Part shown: positions 16,272 to 27,386 of the stretch, piece after piece
Numbering within the stretch: position 1 is the first letter of the stretch
Layout of the letters: every line of letters begins with the position of its first letter
NCBI GenBank assembly: GCA_013368515.1
Contig: JABWCI010000002.1
Location: forward strand, 62,001 to 126,000
DNA length: 64,000 nucleotides
DNA from: Candidatus Altimarinota bacterium
GTDB taxonomy: Bacteria; Patescibacteriota; Gracilibacteria; BD1-5; UBA6164
Direction: 5' to 3'
Notes under the pieces: model-generated
The model's input: the letters and a program-made list of their open reading frames with translations, nothing else
Databases searched by the model: none
What the model was told of the DNA's origin: nothing
Translations under genes and position numbers: made by a program

Positions 16272-18464
16272 ATGTTTTCTAAACTTTTTAAATCTATTTT
16301 TCAAAATAAAAAAATCCTATTATTAGTTTTATTAGGAACTTTTTTGTATTTATTTCTTGCAGATACTTCATTTGCAGTTGATCAAGCTAAAACTTTTGAG
16401 GAAACAAAAACAAAAATAGCATGAGTTGTTCAATTCATATCTACTGTTATAGCTGTTTTTTTAGCTTTGATTACTTATCTTGTTACTATGTTTTTATCTC
16501 CAGAGTGGATAAATGGTAGTTTATTTTGATTAAACTCTGTTTTTAAATCTATATGGATTTTAGTTTCAAATCTTGTGTATTTGATTTTTGCTTTTATCCT
16601 TATTTGGATTGCATTTATGAATATTATTTGAAAATGATGAGATAAATACCAATTAAAGCAGGCATTGCCTAAGTTCATAGTAGGTATATTGATAGTACCA
16701 TTTTCATGGTTTTTAGTTAATTTTATTTTGTCATTATCATCGGTTTTAACTATTTCTGCTTTAAATTTGCCTTTTGATTCTTTTCCTACTTATGCAACTA
16801 AAATGCAAGGTGTATCAATACCTACTTCTTGTGAATTTAATCCTGATAATTTATGAAAATCAACTGGTCCAACTGATCTAAATAAGATATTGAAATGTAA
16901 GCCTGATGAAAGTAAAAAATTAATAGATTTAATAAATTCAGATAAGTCTTGAGATTCTATATTTTGAATCATAGCAGTTTATACATATTGAATACTATCA
17001 TTAGAAAATTTTGATTATCTAAATGCAAGTTATATATGAAAAGTAGAAAATATGGTTCAATTAGTTGTAAAACTAGTATTTGATTTTTTATTTATAGTTG
17101 TGTATGCAATTCTAATGATTGCTCTATGACTTGTTCTTATGACAAGATGAATTTATCTATGGATATACATGATGATGTCGCCTATATTTGGTTTAATGTA
17201 TTTTTTTGATAAATCTGAATGATGAAGTTGATTTTTTGAAAAATTTAACTTGAAACAATTTATTTCACTAGCATTTGTTCCTGTTTTTTCTATGTTGGCA
17301 CTTAGTTTTTGATTATTATTTATATATGTTGTTTGAAACTGAATGACAGCATGACCTTCTGCATCTACGCCAGAATCAAATATAAGTATAGATAAAAATA
17401 CATTTAAGATTAATGATGTTTCTTTTACTCTTTCATGATCAGCTTCTAGTGAACAAAATATAACTGAATTTTTTAAAACTATTTGAACAAATTCTGCAAA
17501 TGCTACATTATGAGTTGTTGGTACTCTAATATTAAAGATATTTGGTATAGTTGTTTTATGGTGAGCAATGATGGCAGCACTTAGAACAAATGAAATTACA
17601 AAAGCAGTTATTGAGCCATTGTATCAATTCTGAACAAAAGTTTGAGAAATGGCAAAAGCTTCACCTCAATACCTACCTGTTTTTGGTGGTCAAAGTATGA
17701 GTAGTTTAAGTACTGCTGCTTGAGTAGTTAGTAATACTATAAGCTCAAAACAAGCAGAGAAAGGTAATAAGTTAGCTGAAAAATTTCTTCCATCTAAATG
17801 AACAGATAAAGAATATTGAGAGGTTATGATTAAAAATCCAGCAAATCAAAATGATGCTATTTCAAATATAAGACAATTAAATTGAATATGAAAAAGTCAA
17901 GATATAGCAAATAGTTCAAAAGCTATAGAGGCATATTCAAAAAATTTACAAAAACTTAGTCAAGAATGAATATTTTCTGATTCTAAAAAAGCTAATGAAC
18001 TAATTGAAAAATTGAATAAAGAATGAAAATGAAATGCTGAAGTTGTTAGAGAGGTTTTATCAGAACTTGATTGATTAGTTAAAGATAGTAATTATAGTAT
18101 AGTTTGATGAGCATGAAGAACTGATAAATGACAAATTGATTCAGAATTATGATCATGAAAATCTCAAACTCCTTGAACTCCAGCTTCTTGAACTCAAACT
18201 ATAAACTTAAATATAAAAAATGAATGATTAAATTCTAATTTATATAAAACAGATTCAAGTGGTAAGATAACATGAGTAACTGATGCACAAGCTGTTGCTA
18301 GTCATATTTCAGAAACTAACTTACTTACTAGAGAACAATTTATAGATGAATTTGTAAAAAAATTGATTACTGAAAAATGAAGAAGTAATATTACAGATGA
18401 AAATGCTAGAAAAATTGCTCAAGAAGTAGCATCAAAAATTACAAATTTTAAAACAACACCATAA
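16272..18464 (+). CDS. Large polytopic membrane protein, VirB6/TrbL-like
   Basis: A 730-residue protein. A signal-like first segment (KKILLLVLLGTFLYLFLADTSFA, about residues 14-36) is followed by about seven more hydrophobic helices up to roughly residue 440. The block LGLVLMTRGIYLWIYMMM then SPIFGLMYFF (about 285-315) is of the kind found in VirB6/TrbL inner-membrane components of type IV secretion. The last 260 residues are soluble, rich in Gln, Ser, Asn, Lys and Gly, and end in a charged helical region. Role in secretion, conjugation or pili is only inferred: no VirB4 or other partner is present nearby. It is monocistronic, ending at a strong hairpin. Confidence 0.65.
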
Positions 18465-18467
18465 CAT

Positions 18468-18501
18468 AAAAAAAATTTAGAACGAAGTTCTAAATTTTTT
18501 T
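18468..18501. terminator. Bidirectional terminator of convergent genes
   Basis: Near-perfect palindrome AAAAAAAATTTAGAAC / GTTCTAAATTTTTTT with loop GAA. The stop codon of the minus-strand ATPase gene (18477) lies inside the stem. Confidence 0.85.
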
Positions 18502-19658
18502 ATTAACTCTTCAATTGTAACCATCTCAACTTCACCAAAAGTAGTTTCTTTGAGATTATACTTAGTTTCTTTTTCTATTATTAGATATTTTTTTATATCT
18601 CATCTTATTTTTTGTAGTTTTCTAATTTCTTTTTTTATATTATTTATATCTTTTTGTTTAGATATATGAACTATGATTTCTTGTTTATCTTTTTTTGCAT
18701 AAAAATTTATTTCAAATACTCAATTTATTCAAGTATAAATATCATAATTGTTATAATTTAATAATACAAAAACTATATTTTCTAATAATAATTGTCTACT
18801 TAAACTAAAATTTATTAGACAATTTCTGAATCAGTTATCGCAAAAATAGTATCTTGATTTATTAACTTTTATATTATTTGTTTTGAAATCAAAAAATTCA
18901 ATTCTTTTTATTATTTTTTCTTGTATAGAAAAATCTATATAATCCATCATTGTTACAAGTGATATATTATTTACTTTTTCTATATCTCTATGGAATTCTC
19001 TTAAACTTATATCTTTTTCTAAAAAAGCTAATTTTGTTATAATTAAATTATATAAATTTATGTTTTTTACTGATTTTAGACAAAAAATCTGATTTAATAG
19101 TATATTGTCTTTTATTAGATTGATGTATTCTTTTTTAAAATTTGTATTATTTAAATAGTATGTTTTTCATAAATTTCAGTAAATTATATCTTTTTCTATA
19201 TCATCATTTACATTATTTTTTATTTCTATTTCTTCTATATTCGGTATCTTTATATCATTTCATATAAGTATAACTTTAAAATCACTTTTATATAAATATA
19301 TTATAAGATCTTTTATATTTTCTATCTTACTTATATTTTGTAAAAATATATATTTTATATTTTTGTTAAAGTTAACTTCTATATTTATCATATTTTTTAA
19401 ATCAATATCATTTTTTATGATATTCTCATTGTCTAAATTATGATTGAAATAAAAAAATTTTGATTCAATCTTTGTTTTTTTAATCATCTCTCATATTATT
19501 TGAGTCTTTCAAATATTTTTTATTCAAGATATGATGATGATTTTCTCTTTATTTAGCTTATTTACTATACTTTTTATATAGTTTGAATTATCTTTTATAC
19601 TTTTTATATCTATTATATGATTCTTATTTTTATTAATCAATTCTATTATTTTTGACAT
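18477..19658 (-). CDS. AAA+ ATPase, archaeal-type/DUF4143-like predicted ATPase
   Basis: A 393-residue protein. A P-loop appears early (KIIIISGIKNIGKTQIIGEM, about residues 37-55, G-x4-GKT). A weak Walker B-like strand (KYIFLQNISKIEN, about 112-124) is followed by the R/K-poor strand FKVILIGNDI. The C-terminal half (REFHRDIEKVNNISLVTMMDYIDF.., KSRYYFCDNWFRNCLINF) matches the DUF4143-type tail of stand-alone AAA ATPases often seen with toxin or defence genes. The aspartate normally ending Walker B is replaced by Gln/Asn, so ATP hydrolysis may be weak. The function is unknown. It is monocistronic. Confidence 0.6.
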
Positions 19659-19783
19659 ATTTTGTTATAGTTAATTTTAACATATTTATATATTTATTTT
19701 ATATTTTTATTTATATTTTAAAAAGTCTATTAGTCAATTTTTATTTTAAAAATATAAAAATATTTTTGTAAATATATTGTCTT

Positions 19784-19812
19784 TTGACTTTAAATAAGTC
19801 TAAGTATTATAT
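19784..19812 (+). promoter_or_regulatory. Putative promoter of the phosphate transporter gene
   Basis: TTGACT, a 17-base spacer, then TTATAT, about 80 bases upstream of the ATG at 19892, in the divergent region between the ATPase and transporter genes. Confidence 0.5.
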
Positions 19813-19891
19813 ATTAGTACAAAATAATTTTATTTGAGTATAATTAATTATTCATTAAAATAATTAATTTGTTTACTTTCTAAAAAAATAT

Positions 19892-21229
19892 ATGAAATAT
19901 TTTTTATTTACATTATATATTGTTTCAGCATTAGTTGGAGTTCATTTATTTGTATGATCAGATTTATGAACGACCGCTAATGCTTTTTTATTATTTGCAG
20001 TTTTTCTTGGTATCTATATGGCTGTAAATATTTGAGCAAATGATGTTGCAAATAGTGTATGACCTGCAGTTTGATCTGGAGCTTTAAATCTAAAACAAGC
20101 TATTATAATTGCAGCTATTTTTGAATTAGCTTGAGCTGTTATTGCTTGATGAGAAGTTGTTAAAACAATTAAAGATGGTATTATTGATATATCTCAAATA
20201 GGGGATTATACTATTTTTATGTTTATAATGCTTTCAGCATTGTTTTCTGCTGCTCTTTGGCTCAATTTTGCAACATATTTTAAAGCTCCTGTTTCTACAA
20301 CTCATTCTATAGTTGGTTGAGTAATGTGAGCATGAATTGCTGCAATGTGAATTTGAATAGTTTCTTGGGGAACTATGTGAAAGATAGTTTCTAGCTGGTT
20401 TATTTCTCCTATATTATGATGATTAGTAGCAGCATTATTCTTATTTTTTATTAAATTTCTTATTTTAAATAAAAAAGATAAAGTTGTTCAAGCAAAAAAA
20501 TGGGTTCCATTTTTTGTATCTATAATGGTTTGGGCATTTACTACTTATATTATATTAAAATGACTAAAAAATTTAATTAAATTAGACTTTATAGAAGCAT
20601 CGCATATCTGACTTATATTGTGATTTATAACATATTTTTCTTTTAGAGCTTATTTATCAAAGATTTCGTCTAGACTTTCAAATGATAGAAAATCTATGGC
20701 TAGATTGTTCAATATACCACTTATTTTTTCTGTAATACTTCTTACTTTTGCACATTGATCAAATGATGTTGCAAATGCAATTTGACCACTTGCTGCTATT
20801 TATGATTCACTTATAAATTCTTCTATTTCTTGAAGTGTAGGTATTCCATTTTGGATTATGCTTTTATGATGAACTTGACTATCATTTTGATTATTATTAT
20901 TTTGACCAAAACTTATCAAAGCAGTATGATGAGAAATAACTGAACTTGATCAAGTAAGAGCATTTTGTATAGCTTTATCAGCAGCTCTTACTGTTATACT
21001 TGCAAGTCAATTATGATTACCTGTAAGTTCTACTCATATTGCTATAGGTTGAGTTTTTTGAGTATGATTTTTAAGAGAATATCTTCATAAAAGGGAGCAT
21101 AAAACAAAGGAATGTTTTGTTGAAAGATCTATGCTTAAAAAAATAGTGGCTGCATGGCTTATAACAGTTCCTGTTGTTGCATTTTTATCTGGAGCAATAT
21201 TTTTTATATTTAACTTAATGTTTTTATAA
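19892..21229 (+). CDS. pit: Inorganic phosphate transporter, PiT family
   Basis: A 445-residue polytopic protein. The two internally duplicated PiT signatures are both present: NIGANDVANSVGPAVGSGAL (about residues 48-67) and TFAHGSNDVANAIGPLAAIY (about 285-304), each followed by a helix ending near APVSTTHSIVGG and GLPVSSTHIAIGG. These Asn-Asp pairs bind phosphate and cation. PiT proteins are H+ or Na+-coupled importers of phosphate at the cell membrane. Many glycines in the signatures are TGA. Length and about ten helices agree with the family. It stands alone, with its own promoter and terminator and no phoU partner nearby. Confidence 0.94.
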
Positions 21230-21257
21230 TTTATTATCAAATAAATTTTATGTTTTT

Positions 21258-21294
21258 AAAAAAGTAAAAAATATTTATTTTTTACTTTTTTTTT
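21258..21294 (+). terminator. Terminator after pit
   Basis: AAAAAAGTAAAAAATA / TATTTTTTACTTTTTT palindrome plus T-run, 29 bases after the stop. The stem is long but almost pure AT. Confidence 0.65.
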
Positions 21295-21331
21295 GTATAA
21301 TAAACAAAATTTTACAAAAAATGACTTATTT

Positions 21332-23080
21332 ATGGAAAATACATTAAAACAAGAAATACTAAAAGTAATAAAAGAAAAATACTCTATTTCGCTATACGAT
21401 TTAAATCTAACTATACCACCAAAAAAAGAGCTTTGAGATTTTGCTTTCAATTGTGGTATATTGTCTAGAGAATTAAAAAAATCACCTGCAATGATAGCAG
21501 ATGATTTACTTATTGAACTAAAAAATATCTCACTTATAAAAAATGTAACAAATGAAAATTGATTTATAAATATCACTTTAAATACTGATATTTTTACTCA
21601 AAATTTTAAAAATATCTATAACTCATATCTAAATGATAAAAATTATTTCAATATATGAGCTTGATCAAAACTTGTAGTTGATTATATAGGTGCAAATGTA
21701 TGAAAACCTCTTCATATAGGTCATATGTGTACACCAAATCAAGGTCAAGCTATGATAAATACATATAAAAAGTTATGATATGATGTGATTTCAGATAGTC
21801 ATATAGGTGATTGGTGAATTATTTTTGGTAAACTTATATTGGCTTACAAACTTTGGTGAGATGAAGAAAAACTAAAAGAAAATGCAGTAGATTATTTACT
21901 TGAACTTTATGTGAAAGTAACATCTGAAATAGAAAATGATAATGAATTAGAACAAAAAACAAGAGATGAATTTAAACTTTTATCAACTTGAGATAAAGAC
22001 TCAGTAGAATTATGGAGAAAATTTACTTCATATTCTATTGAAGCTATGAATAAAAATCTTGCAAGATTAAATGTAAAACCAGACTACAATATATGAGAAA
22101 GCTTTTATGAAGGTCTTGGTTTACCAAAGATGGAAGATTATCCAGATTTACAATTTGATATGCATTCAATAGTTGATGAGTTGATAGAAAAGTGAATTGC
22201 AGAAAAAAATGATGATAATAGTGTTTGAGTTGTTTTTCCTGGAGATAAATTACCAAGTTGCATATTACAAAAAAGAGATTGAACTCATGGTTATCTAGCA
22301 AGTGATTTAGCTTCTATAAAATATAGAACTACAAATTGGAAACCTGCAAAAATAGTTTATTTTGTAGATGTAAGACAACAATTACATTTTAAGCAAGCTT
22401 TTGAAATAGCAAAAAATGCTTGATGGTTATGAAATACAGAACTTTTTCATGCTTATAATTGATTTATTTCATGAAAAGAAGGTGCTTTTTCTACTAGAAA
22501 ATGAAATATAATAAAATTATCAGATTTACTAGATGAAGCAGAAACTAGAGCAAAAAATATCATACTTGAAAAAAGAAGTGATTTGAGCGATGATGAACTT
22601 AATAATATAAGTAAGATTGTTTGAATTTGAGCTATAAAATATGGTTATTTAAAGAAAAATAGGGAAACGGATGTGATTTTTGATTGGGATGAATTTATGA
22701 CATTTGAAGGGAATAGTGGGCCTTATATTCAATATGCTTATGTTAGAGCAATTAGAATACTTGAAAATAGCTTGGAAACTGATTTTTCAAAAGAAATATG
22801 AGTAAATTTTGAGAATAGTGAAGAGTTTGATTTGATTAAAGTTTTATCAAATTATAAAGAAGTATTGATAGAAACAAGTACAAAAAATGCTCCACATATT
22901 TTATGTAAATATGCTTATGATTTAACAAAAAGTTTTAATAGTTTTTATAATAGTGTTCATATTTTAAATGAAACAGATGTTGAAAAAAAATATGCTAGAC
23001 TTAAACTTTTAAATTTATTTTTGCTTACTATAAAAGATAGTTTTAATTTACTTGGTATAGATATGCCAAATAAAATGTAG
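21332..23080 (+). CDS. argS: Arginyl-tRNA synthetase
   Basis: A 582-residue class I synthetase. The N-terminal Arg_tRNA_synt_N domain (PPKKELGDFAFNCGILSREL) precedes the HIGH-type motif IGANVGKPLHIGHMCTPNQG (about residues 115-135). The KMSKS loop position reads GAFSTRKGNIIKLSDLL, the divergent form usual for ArgS, and the DALR anticodon-binding domain ends ..LLTIKDSFNLLGIDMPNKM, the canonical ArgRS C-terminus. The start at 21332 is used because the upstream ATG at 21321 is out of frame. The methyltransferase gene begins three bases after the stop, so the two form an operon. Confidence 0.96.
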
Positions 23081-23083
23081 TTT

Positions 23084-23755
23084 ATGAAAAAAGTTGATTA
23101 CGATAATATAGCCGCAGATTTTTCAAAATCTAGAAAAAATATGAAATGGGAAGAAGTAAATTATTTTATTTCTTCTTATTTAAGTGACTTTGAAAATAAA
23201 GATTTTTTAGATATAGGTTGTTGAAGTGGTAGATTATTAGAGCAATTTTGAGATAATTTTGATATAGAAAAAATAAATTATTTATGATTAGATTTATCTG
23301 CTCTTATGATTGATGAGGCAAAAAAATCTTATAAAAACAAAGATTTTTTAGTTTTGGATATGTTGTCTATAGATCAAATAAAAGATAGAAAATTTAATTT
23401 TATATTTTTTATAGCTTCATTTCATCACCTTCAAACAATTGAAGAAAGAACTCAAGTATTGGAAAAAGCTAAAAAATTATTGAAAAAAGATTGAGTTATT
23501 TTTATGACAAATTGGTATTTAAATTCTCCTATTAATGATAAAAAATATAAAAATGATATCATAGAAAATAGCAAAAATGAATTTTGAAGTATAGATTACA
23601 ATATATATTTTTGAGAATATGCTAGATTTTACCACTGTTTTTCTTTAGAGGAATTAAGTTATTTATTTGAAAAAACTTGATTTAGAGTTGTAGAAAATAG
23701 AGCATTTGAAACTAATAAAAATTTCATAAGTATAATAAAAAAAATCTGAGATTAA
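23084..23755 (+). CDS. Class I SAM-dependent methyltransferase
   Basis: A 223-residue protein with Rossmann methyltransferase motifs. Motif I is DFLDIGCGSGRLLEQF (about residues 43-58), motif II LGLDLSALMIDEAKK, and the post-motif FIFFIASFHHLQTIEERTQVL (about 106-126). The HH pair and LKKDGVIFMTNWYLNSP resemble Trm9/ALKBH8-type wobble-uridine methyltransferases, and the C-terminus (ARFYHCFSLEELSYLFEKTGF) also fits that group. The substrate is not proved. It is cotranscribed with argS, three bases downstream, which agrees with a tRNA-linked role. Stop codon and downstream terminator overlap. Confidence 0.82.
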
Positions 23756-23770
23756 TCTCAGATTTTTTTT
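23737..23770. terminator. Bidirectional terminator containing both stop codons
   Basis: A perfect 16-base palindrome AAAAAAAATCTGAGAT / ATCTCAGATTTTTTTT with a TA loop. The stops of the convergent methyltransferase (23755) and pilin (23769) genes both lie inside it. Confidence 0.9.
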
Positions 23771-24584
23771 ATTCAAAATCAGCTACAGGATAAGGTATAC
23801 CTTGGTTAGCTTGGTTTGATCAGAAATTTGTAAGTGCTGTTCAATTAGCTGCTTTTCATTGTTCTTGTTCATTAACTAAAACTCAAGAACCACTTCAAAT
23901 TAAAGTACTAGGACAATTTGAAGAATTTTCAAAACATGATTCACTATCATAATCTCATACTATTTTTGTTAAATATGTATCTGATCAATCTTTTCTAATA
24001 GTGTAAGCTATATTGTAATAACTACCTGTTTTGTTATCATTTCACCAGTTAGCTCAAGTTGGTTTTCTATAAACTGCATAAACATATCTACCTATTCAAG
24101 CTTCAATTAATTTTCTATTTCAGCTTGTTTCTTTTAAATCACCAACTTCTGGATCATATAAATCTTTAGTTAGATATTTTTTTCAAAGAGTTTCTTGAGA
24201 TAAAGTTCATTTTGCTCAAATTTGTTGGCTAGCATCTATATTTCTCACTACTCATCATCAATTTGCCGATACTATGTTTTGAATTTCTGCACCATTCATT
24301 GTAACATCCAAAGTATTTGATGGTGTAGCAGTACTTCAAGAACTATATCACCACATATTTGTTGTAGCACTATATATATCAACAGAAGGATAATAATTAT
24401 TATCAACTTTAAATTGTTGTAAAGAAGTTTCAATAGTTGAAACATCACCTATTTTTCTACCAGAAACTGCTTTATCAATAGCTCAACCAAAATTTTGGTA
24501 TGCAACTACAGATATAATTGCCAATATAGTAATAACAACAAGTAATTCTACAAGTGTAAAAGCTTTATTATGTAACTTTTTCAT
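23769..24584 (-). CDS. Type IV pilin-like protein (prepilin)
   Basis: A 271-residue protein with a class III signal: a short basic leader MKKLHNKA followed by FTLVELLVVITILAIISVVAY. This is the type IV pilin N-terminus with Phe at +1 and Glu at +5; the residue before Phe is Ala, not the usual Gly. The rest is a Ser/Thr/Gly/Asn-rich globular domain with two cysteines close together (ESCFENSSNCPS, about residue 220), possibly a disulfide. It would be processed by PilD and assembled into pili or a pseudopilus. No assembly ATPase or peptidase genes lie in the window. It is monocistronic. Confidence 0.85.
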
Positions 24585-24665
24585 AAAAATAAATATTATT
24601 TTAATAAATACTTATATATACTATCTTTTTTTTTAATTATGACAAGAAAATATTTAAACTAACTC

Positions 24666-24693
24666 TTTACAAATTTTTTATATGTGATATTAT
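24666..24693 (+). promoter_or_regulatory. Promoter of the Rel gene
   Basis: TTTACA, a 16-base spacer, then TATTAT, preceded by TGTGA (extended -10 flavour), ending 30 bases upstream of the ATG at 24724. Confidence 0.5.
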
Positions 24694-24723
24694 GCTGGTT
24701 ATAATTACACTTTTTTTAAAAAT

Positions 24724-26967
24724 ATGACTGATAGATATATAAAAATAGACGAAAATGTTGAACTAATAGTTAAAAGGGTTTCTTTATATATGAGAAACCT
24801 TAATTATGATTATATTAGAAATGAAATTTTTAAAGCATATATCTATGCTCGTGATGCACATGAGTGACAAAATAGATTATCAGGTGAACCATATATAAGC
24901 CATCCAGTTGAAGCAGCTTTAATATTGCTTGATTTAAATCCAGATATATATACTATACAAGCTTGTCTCTTACATGATGTTATAGAAGATACCCCTAAAA
25001 CAGCAGATGATATAAAAAATGAATTTTGAGATGAAGTTGCATTTCTTTGTGAATGATTGGCTAAACTTTCAAAGATAAGATATAAATGAGAAGAAAGAGA
25101 TGTAGGTAGTCTTAGAAAAATGATGGTTGCAATGGCAGAAGATTTGAGAGTTATTTTTGTTAAACTTTCAGATAGACTCCATAATATGAAAACTCTAAAA
25201 CATCATCCAAAAAAAGAAAAAAGAGAAAAAATAGCACTAGAAACTCTAAATATGTTTTCTCCAATAGCTGATAGATTATGATTATATCATTTTAAAAATT
25301 CTCTAGATGAAGAGTGTTTCAAAATACTTGATCCAGATTCATATAGAAAATTAAAAAGAGAACTTAGGGAGTTGGAACCACAAAGAAAAGCTTTTGTAAA
25401 AATAGTAAAAGAAGAAATAGATAATCTATTAAAAAATAATGGAATAGAAAATTATGAGATAGACTATAGAATAAAATCTATTTATTCAATACATAAAAAA
25501 CTTTTAAAAAAATGATTAACAAATGCAAATGAACTTTTTGATTTATTTGGTATAAGGATAATGGTAGAAAATGAAACTGATTGTTATAGAGTTTTATGAA
25601 TAATACATAATACTTGGACTCCATTAGTAAATAGATTTAAGGATTATATCGCTTTACCAAAACCAAATTGATATAGAAGTCTTCATACAAGTATAATGTG
25701 ACTTTTTAAAGCAGATAGAAGACAACCAACTGAAATCCAAATAAAAACATACAAGATGAAAGAGTATTCTGATTTATGAGTAGCTGCACATTTTGAATAT
25801 AAAGAAAAAGGAAGTAATATAGCTACTGATATAGATTGGGTAAAAGAATTAAAAGATTTGGTTAATAATATATGAGATAATGATTTTGTTTGAAGTCTAA
25901 AAGTTGATTTTTTTAAAGATAGGATATATGTTTTTACTCCAAAATGAGACCATATAAACTTACCATCTGGTTCTACTCCTATAGATTTTGCATATGCTGT
26001 TCATACTGAGCTTTGAAATCATATATCAATTGCAAAAGTAAATAATAGTGTATATCCTCTTGATAAAGAGTTACATAATTGAGATGTTGTAGAAATAGTA
26101 GTTGATAAAAATAAAAAACCAAATCCATTCCGGATTTGATTTGTAAAAACAATAAAGGCAAAAAATAGAATAAAAGCTACTCTAAAAAAAGAGGACCAAG
26201 AGCTTCATAGAGAAAGATGAAAAGAAATAATGAGTAAGTATTTGGAAAAAGCTTGACTTTGAAAAATAGATAAAGATTTAACTATACTTAAAACTCTTGA
26301 TTGAAAGAATTTAAATATGGAAGAAAGATTGCTTCTATTGGAACAAATATGAGATTTTTCTATGCCACCAGCATCCCTTATTAAAAAAATTTTAAAAGGT
26401 TCTCCACTTAATTTAAAAGATAGAAATACTTTAGAATCTTCTATTTGAGAAGATAAAAAAACATATGAGGAAATAGTTGAGGAAACAGAGGAGCAAAAGA
26501 ATCTAAAGAAAAATTTGATTATATGATGAGAAGTATGACTTGATTATAAACTTTGTTATTGTTCTAGAAGAAAACTTACAAACGATATAGTAGCACATAT
26601 TAATAATAAATGAATTTTTACTATTCATAGAAGAAATTGTAAGATACTAAATGATGTTAATAAAGATAGATTGTTGCCAGCTTATATTGATTGAGAAAAA
26701 GAAGAGTCTCTAATAGTAAATATAAAACTTGTAGTAAAAAATCAAATTTGAGTATTAAAAGAACTTAGTGACATTATTTATAATATGTGAATAAATGTTG
26801 ATTCTATAAATACAAATAAAATATGAAATCTTCAAACTCAGATAGATTTATGACTTAGTGTTTTAGATTATGATTATCTTATAGTAGATAGATTTATGGA
26901 TAGGATAAAACTTCATTTTAAAGATAAACTTATATCTTGAGAAATTTGAAAAATAATTAAACAATAA
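24724..26967 (+). CDS. rel: Bifunctional (p)ppGpp synthetase/hydrolase, RelA/SpoT family
   Basis: A 747-residue long RSH protein that makes and degrades (p)ppGpp in the stringent response. The HD hydrolase domain has HPVEAAL and an intact HDVIEDT (about residues 60-90) followed by [13 protein letters not shown]. The synthetase domain has LFGIRIMVE and [20 protein letters not shown] (about 300-320). Then come TGS ([20 protein letters not shown], about 402), a helical part, a CYCSRRKL segment in the zinc-finger/CC region, and a C-terminal ACT/RRM domain ([21 protein letters not shown]-like, about 680). The HD motif looks intact, so hydrolase activity is expected. It is monocistronic, flanked by promoter and terminator. 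Confidence 0.94.
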
Positions 26968-27002
26968 AAAAAGAAACTTTTTTAAAAGTTTCTTTTTTAT
27001 TA
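26963..27002. terminator. Bidirectional terminator rel/rpsO
   Basis: AATAAAAAAAGAAACTTTT / AAAAGTTTCTTTTTTATT palindrome between the convergent rel (stop 26967) and rpsO (stop 27000). Confidence 0.85.
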
Positions 27003-27269
27003 TTTTCTTAAGTTTAATTTTTCAATAACTTCATTGTATTTTACTGCATCTTTTCTTTTTAGATACGCAAGTAATTTTCTTCTTTTTGCAACCATAATTA
27101 ATATACCTCTTCTAGAGTGATTATCATTTTTATGTTCTAAAAGATGTTCTTTTAGATTTTCAATTTGTGCAGTTAAAATAGCAATTTGCACTTCACTAGA
27201 TCCTGTATCACCTTTTTTGTTTGCAAAATCAGAAATGATTTTACTTTTTATTTCTTTAGTAACTGTCAT
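27000..27269 (-). CDS. rpsO: 30S ribosomal protein S15
   Basis: An 89-residue protein, the exact family length. S15 motifs are [21 protein letters not shown] and [20 protein letters not shown]. It binds 16S rRNA helices h20-h22 and nucleates the central domain of the 30S subunit. There is no TGA codon, so it reads the same under the standard code. It lies downstream of the ClpX-like gene on the same strand, with a 117-base gap that contains two stem-loops, a place where S15 autoregulation could act. Confidence 0.97.
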   Translation of the reverse strand: MTVTKEIKSKIISDFANKKGDTGSSEVQIAILTAQIENLKEHLLEHKNDNHSRRGILIMVAKRRKLLAYLKRKDAVKYNEVIEKLNLRK

Positions 27270-27386
27270 AGTTCGTATTTTTTACGAAAATAAAATAATT
27301 TTATTGAGTAAACCGGAAAATACACCAGTAAATCAACAAAACGGATTATATAAATATTTTTTCGTTTTGCAAATTTAATGATTTAC
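27270..27386 (-). promoter_or_regulatory. rpsO upstream region with two stem-loops
   Basis: Adjacent to the rpsO start is TTCGTA / TACGAA with a T loop (27272-27288). Further up, CAAAACG (27339-27345) pairs with CGTTTTG (27363-27369) around an AT loop. The distal one could terminate the upstream ClpX-like transcript; the proximal one would overlap the ribosome entry site of rpsO. Function is inferred. Confidence 0.4.

Noticed and set aside
18477-19658. Transposase or replication protein for the 18.5 kb ATPase gene
   Set aside because: It has a P-loop and a tail of the stand-alone ATPase kind; no DDE or HUH motif is visible.
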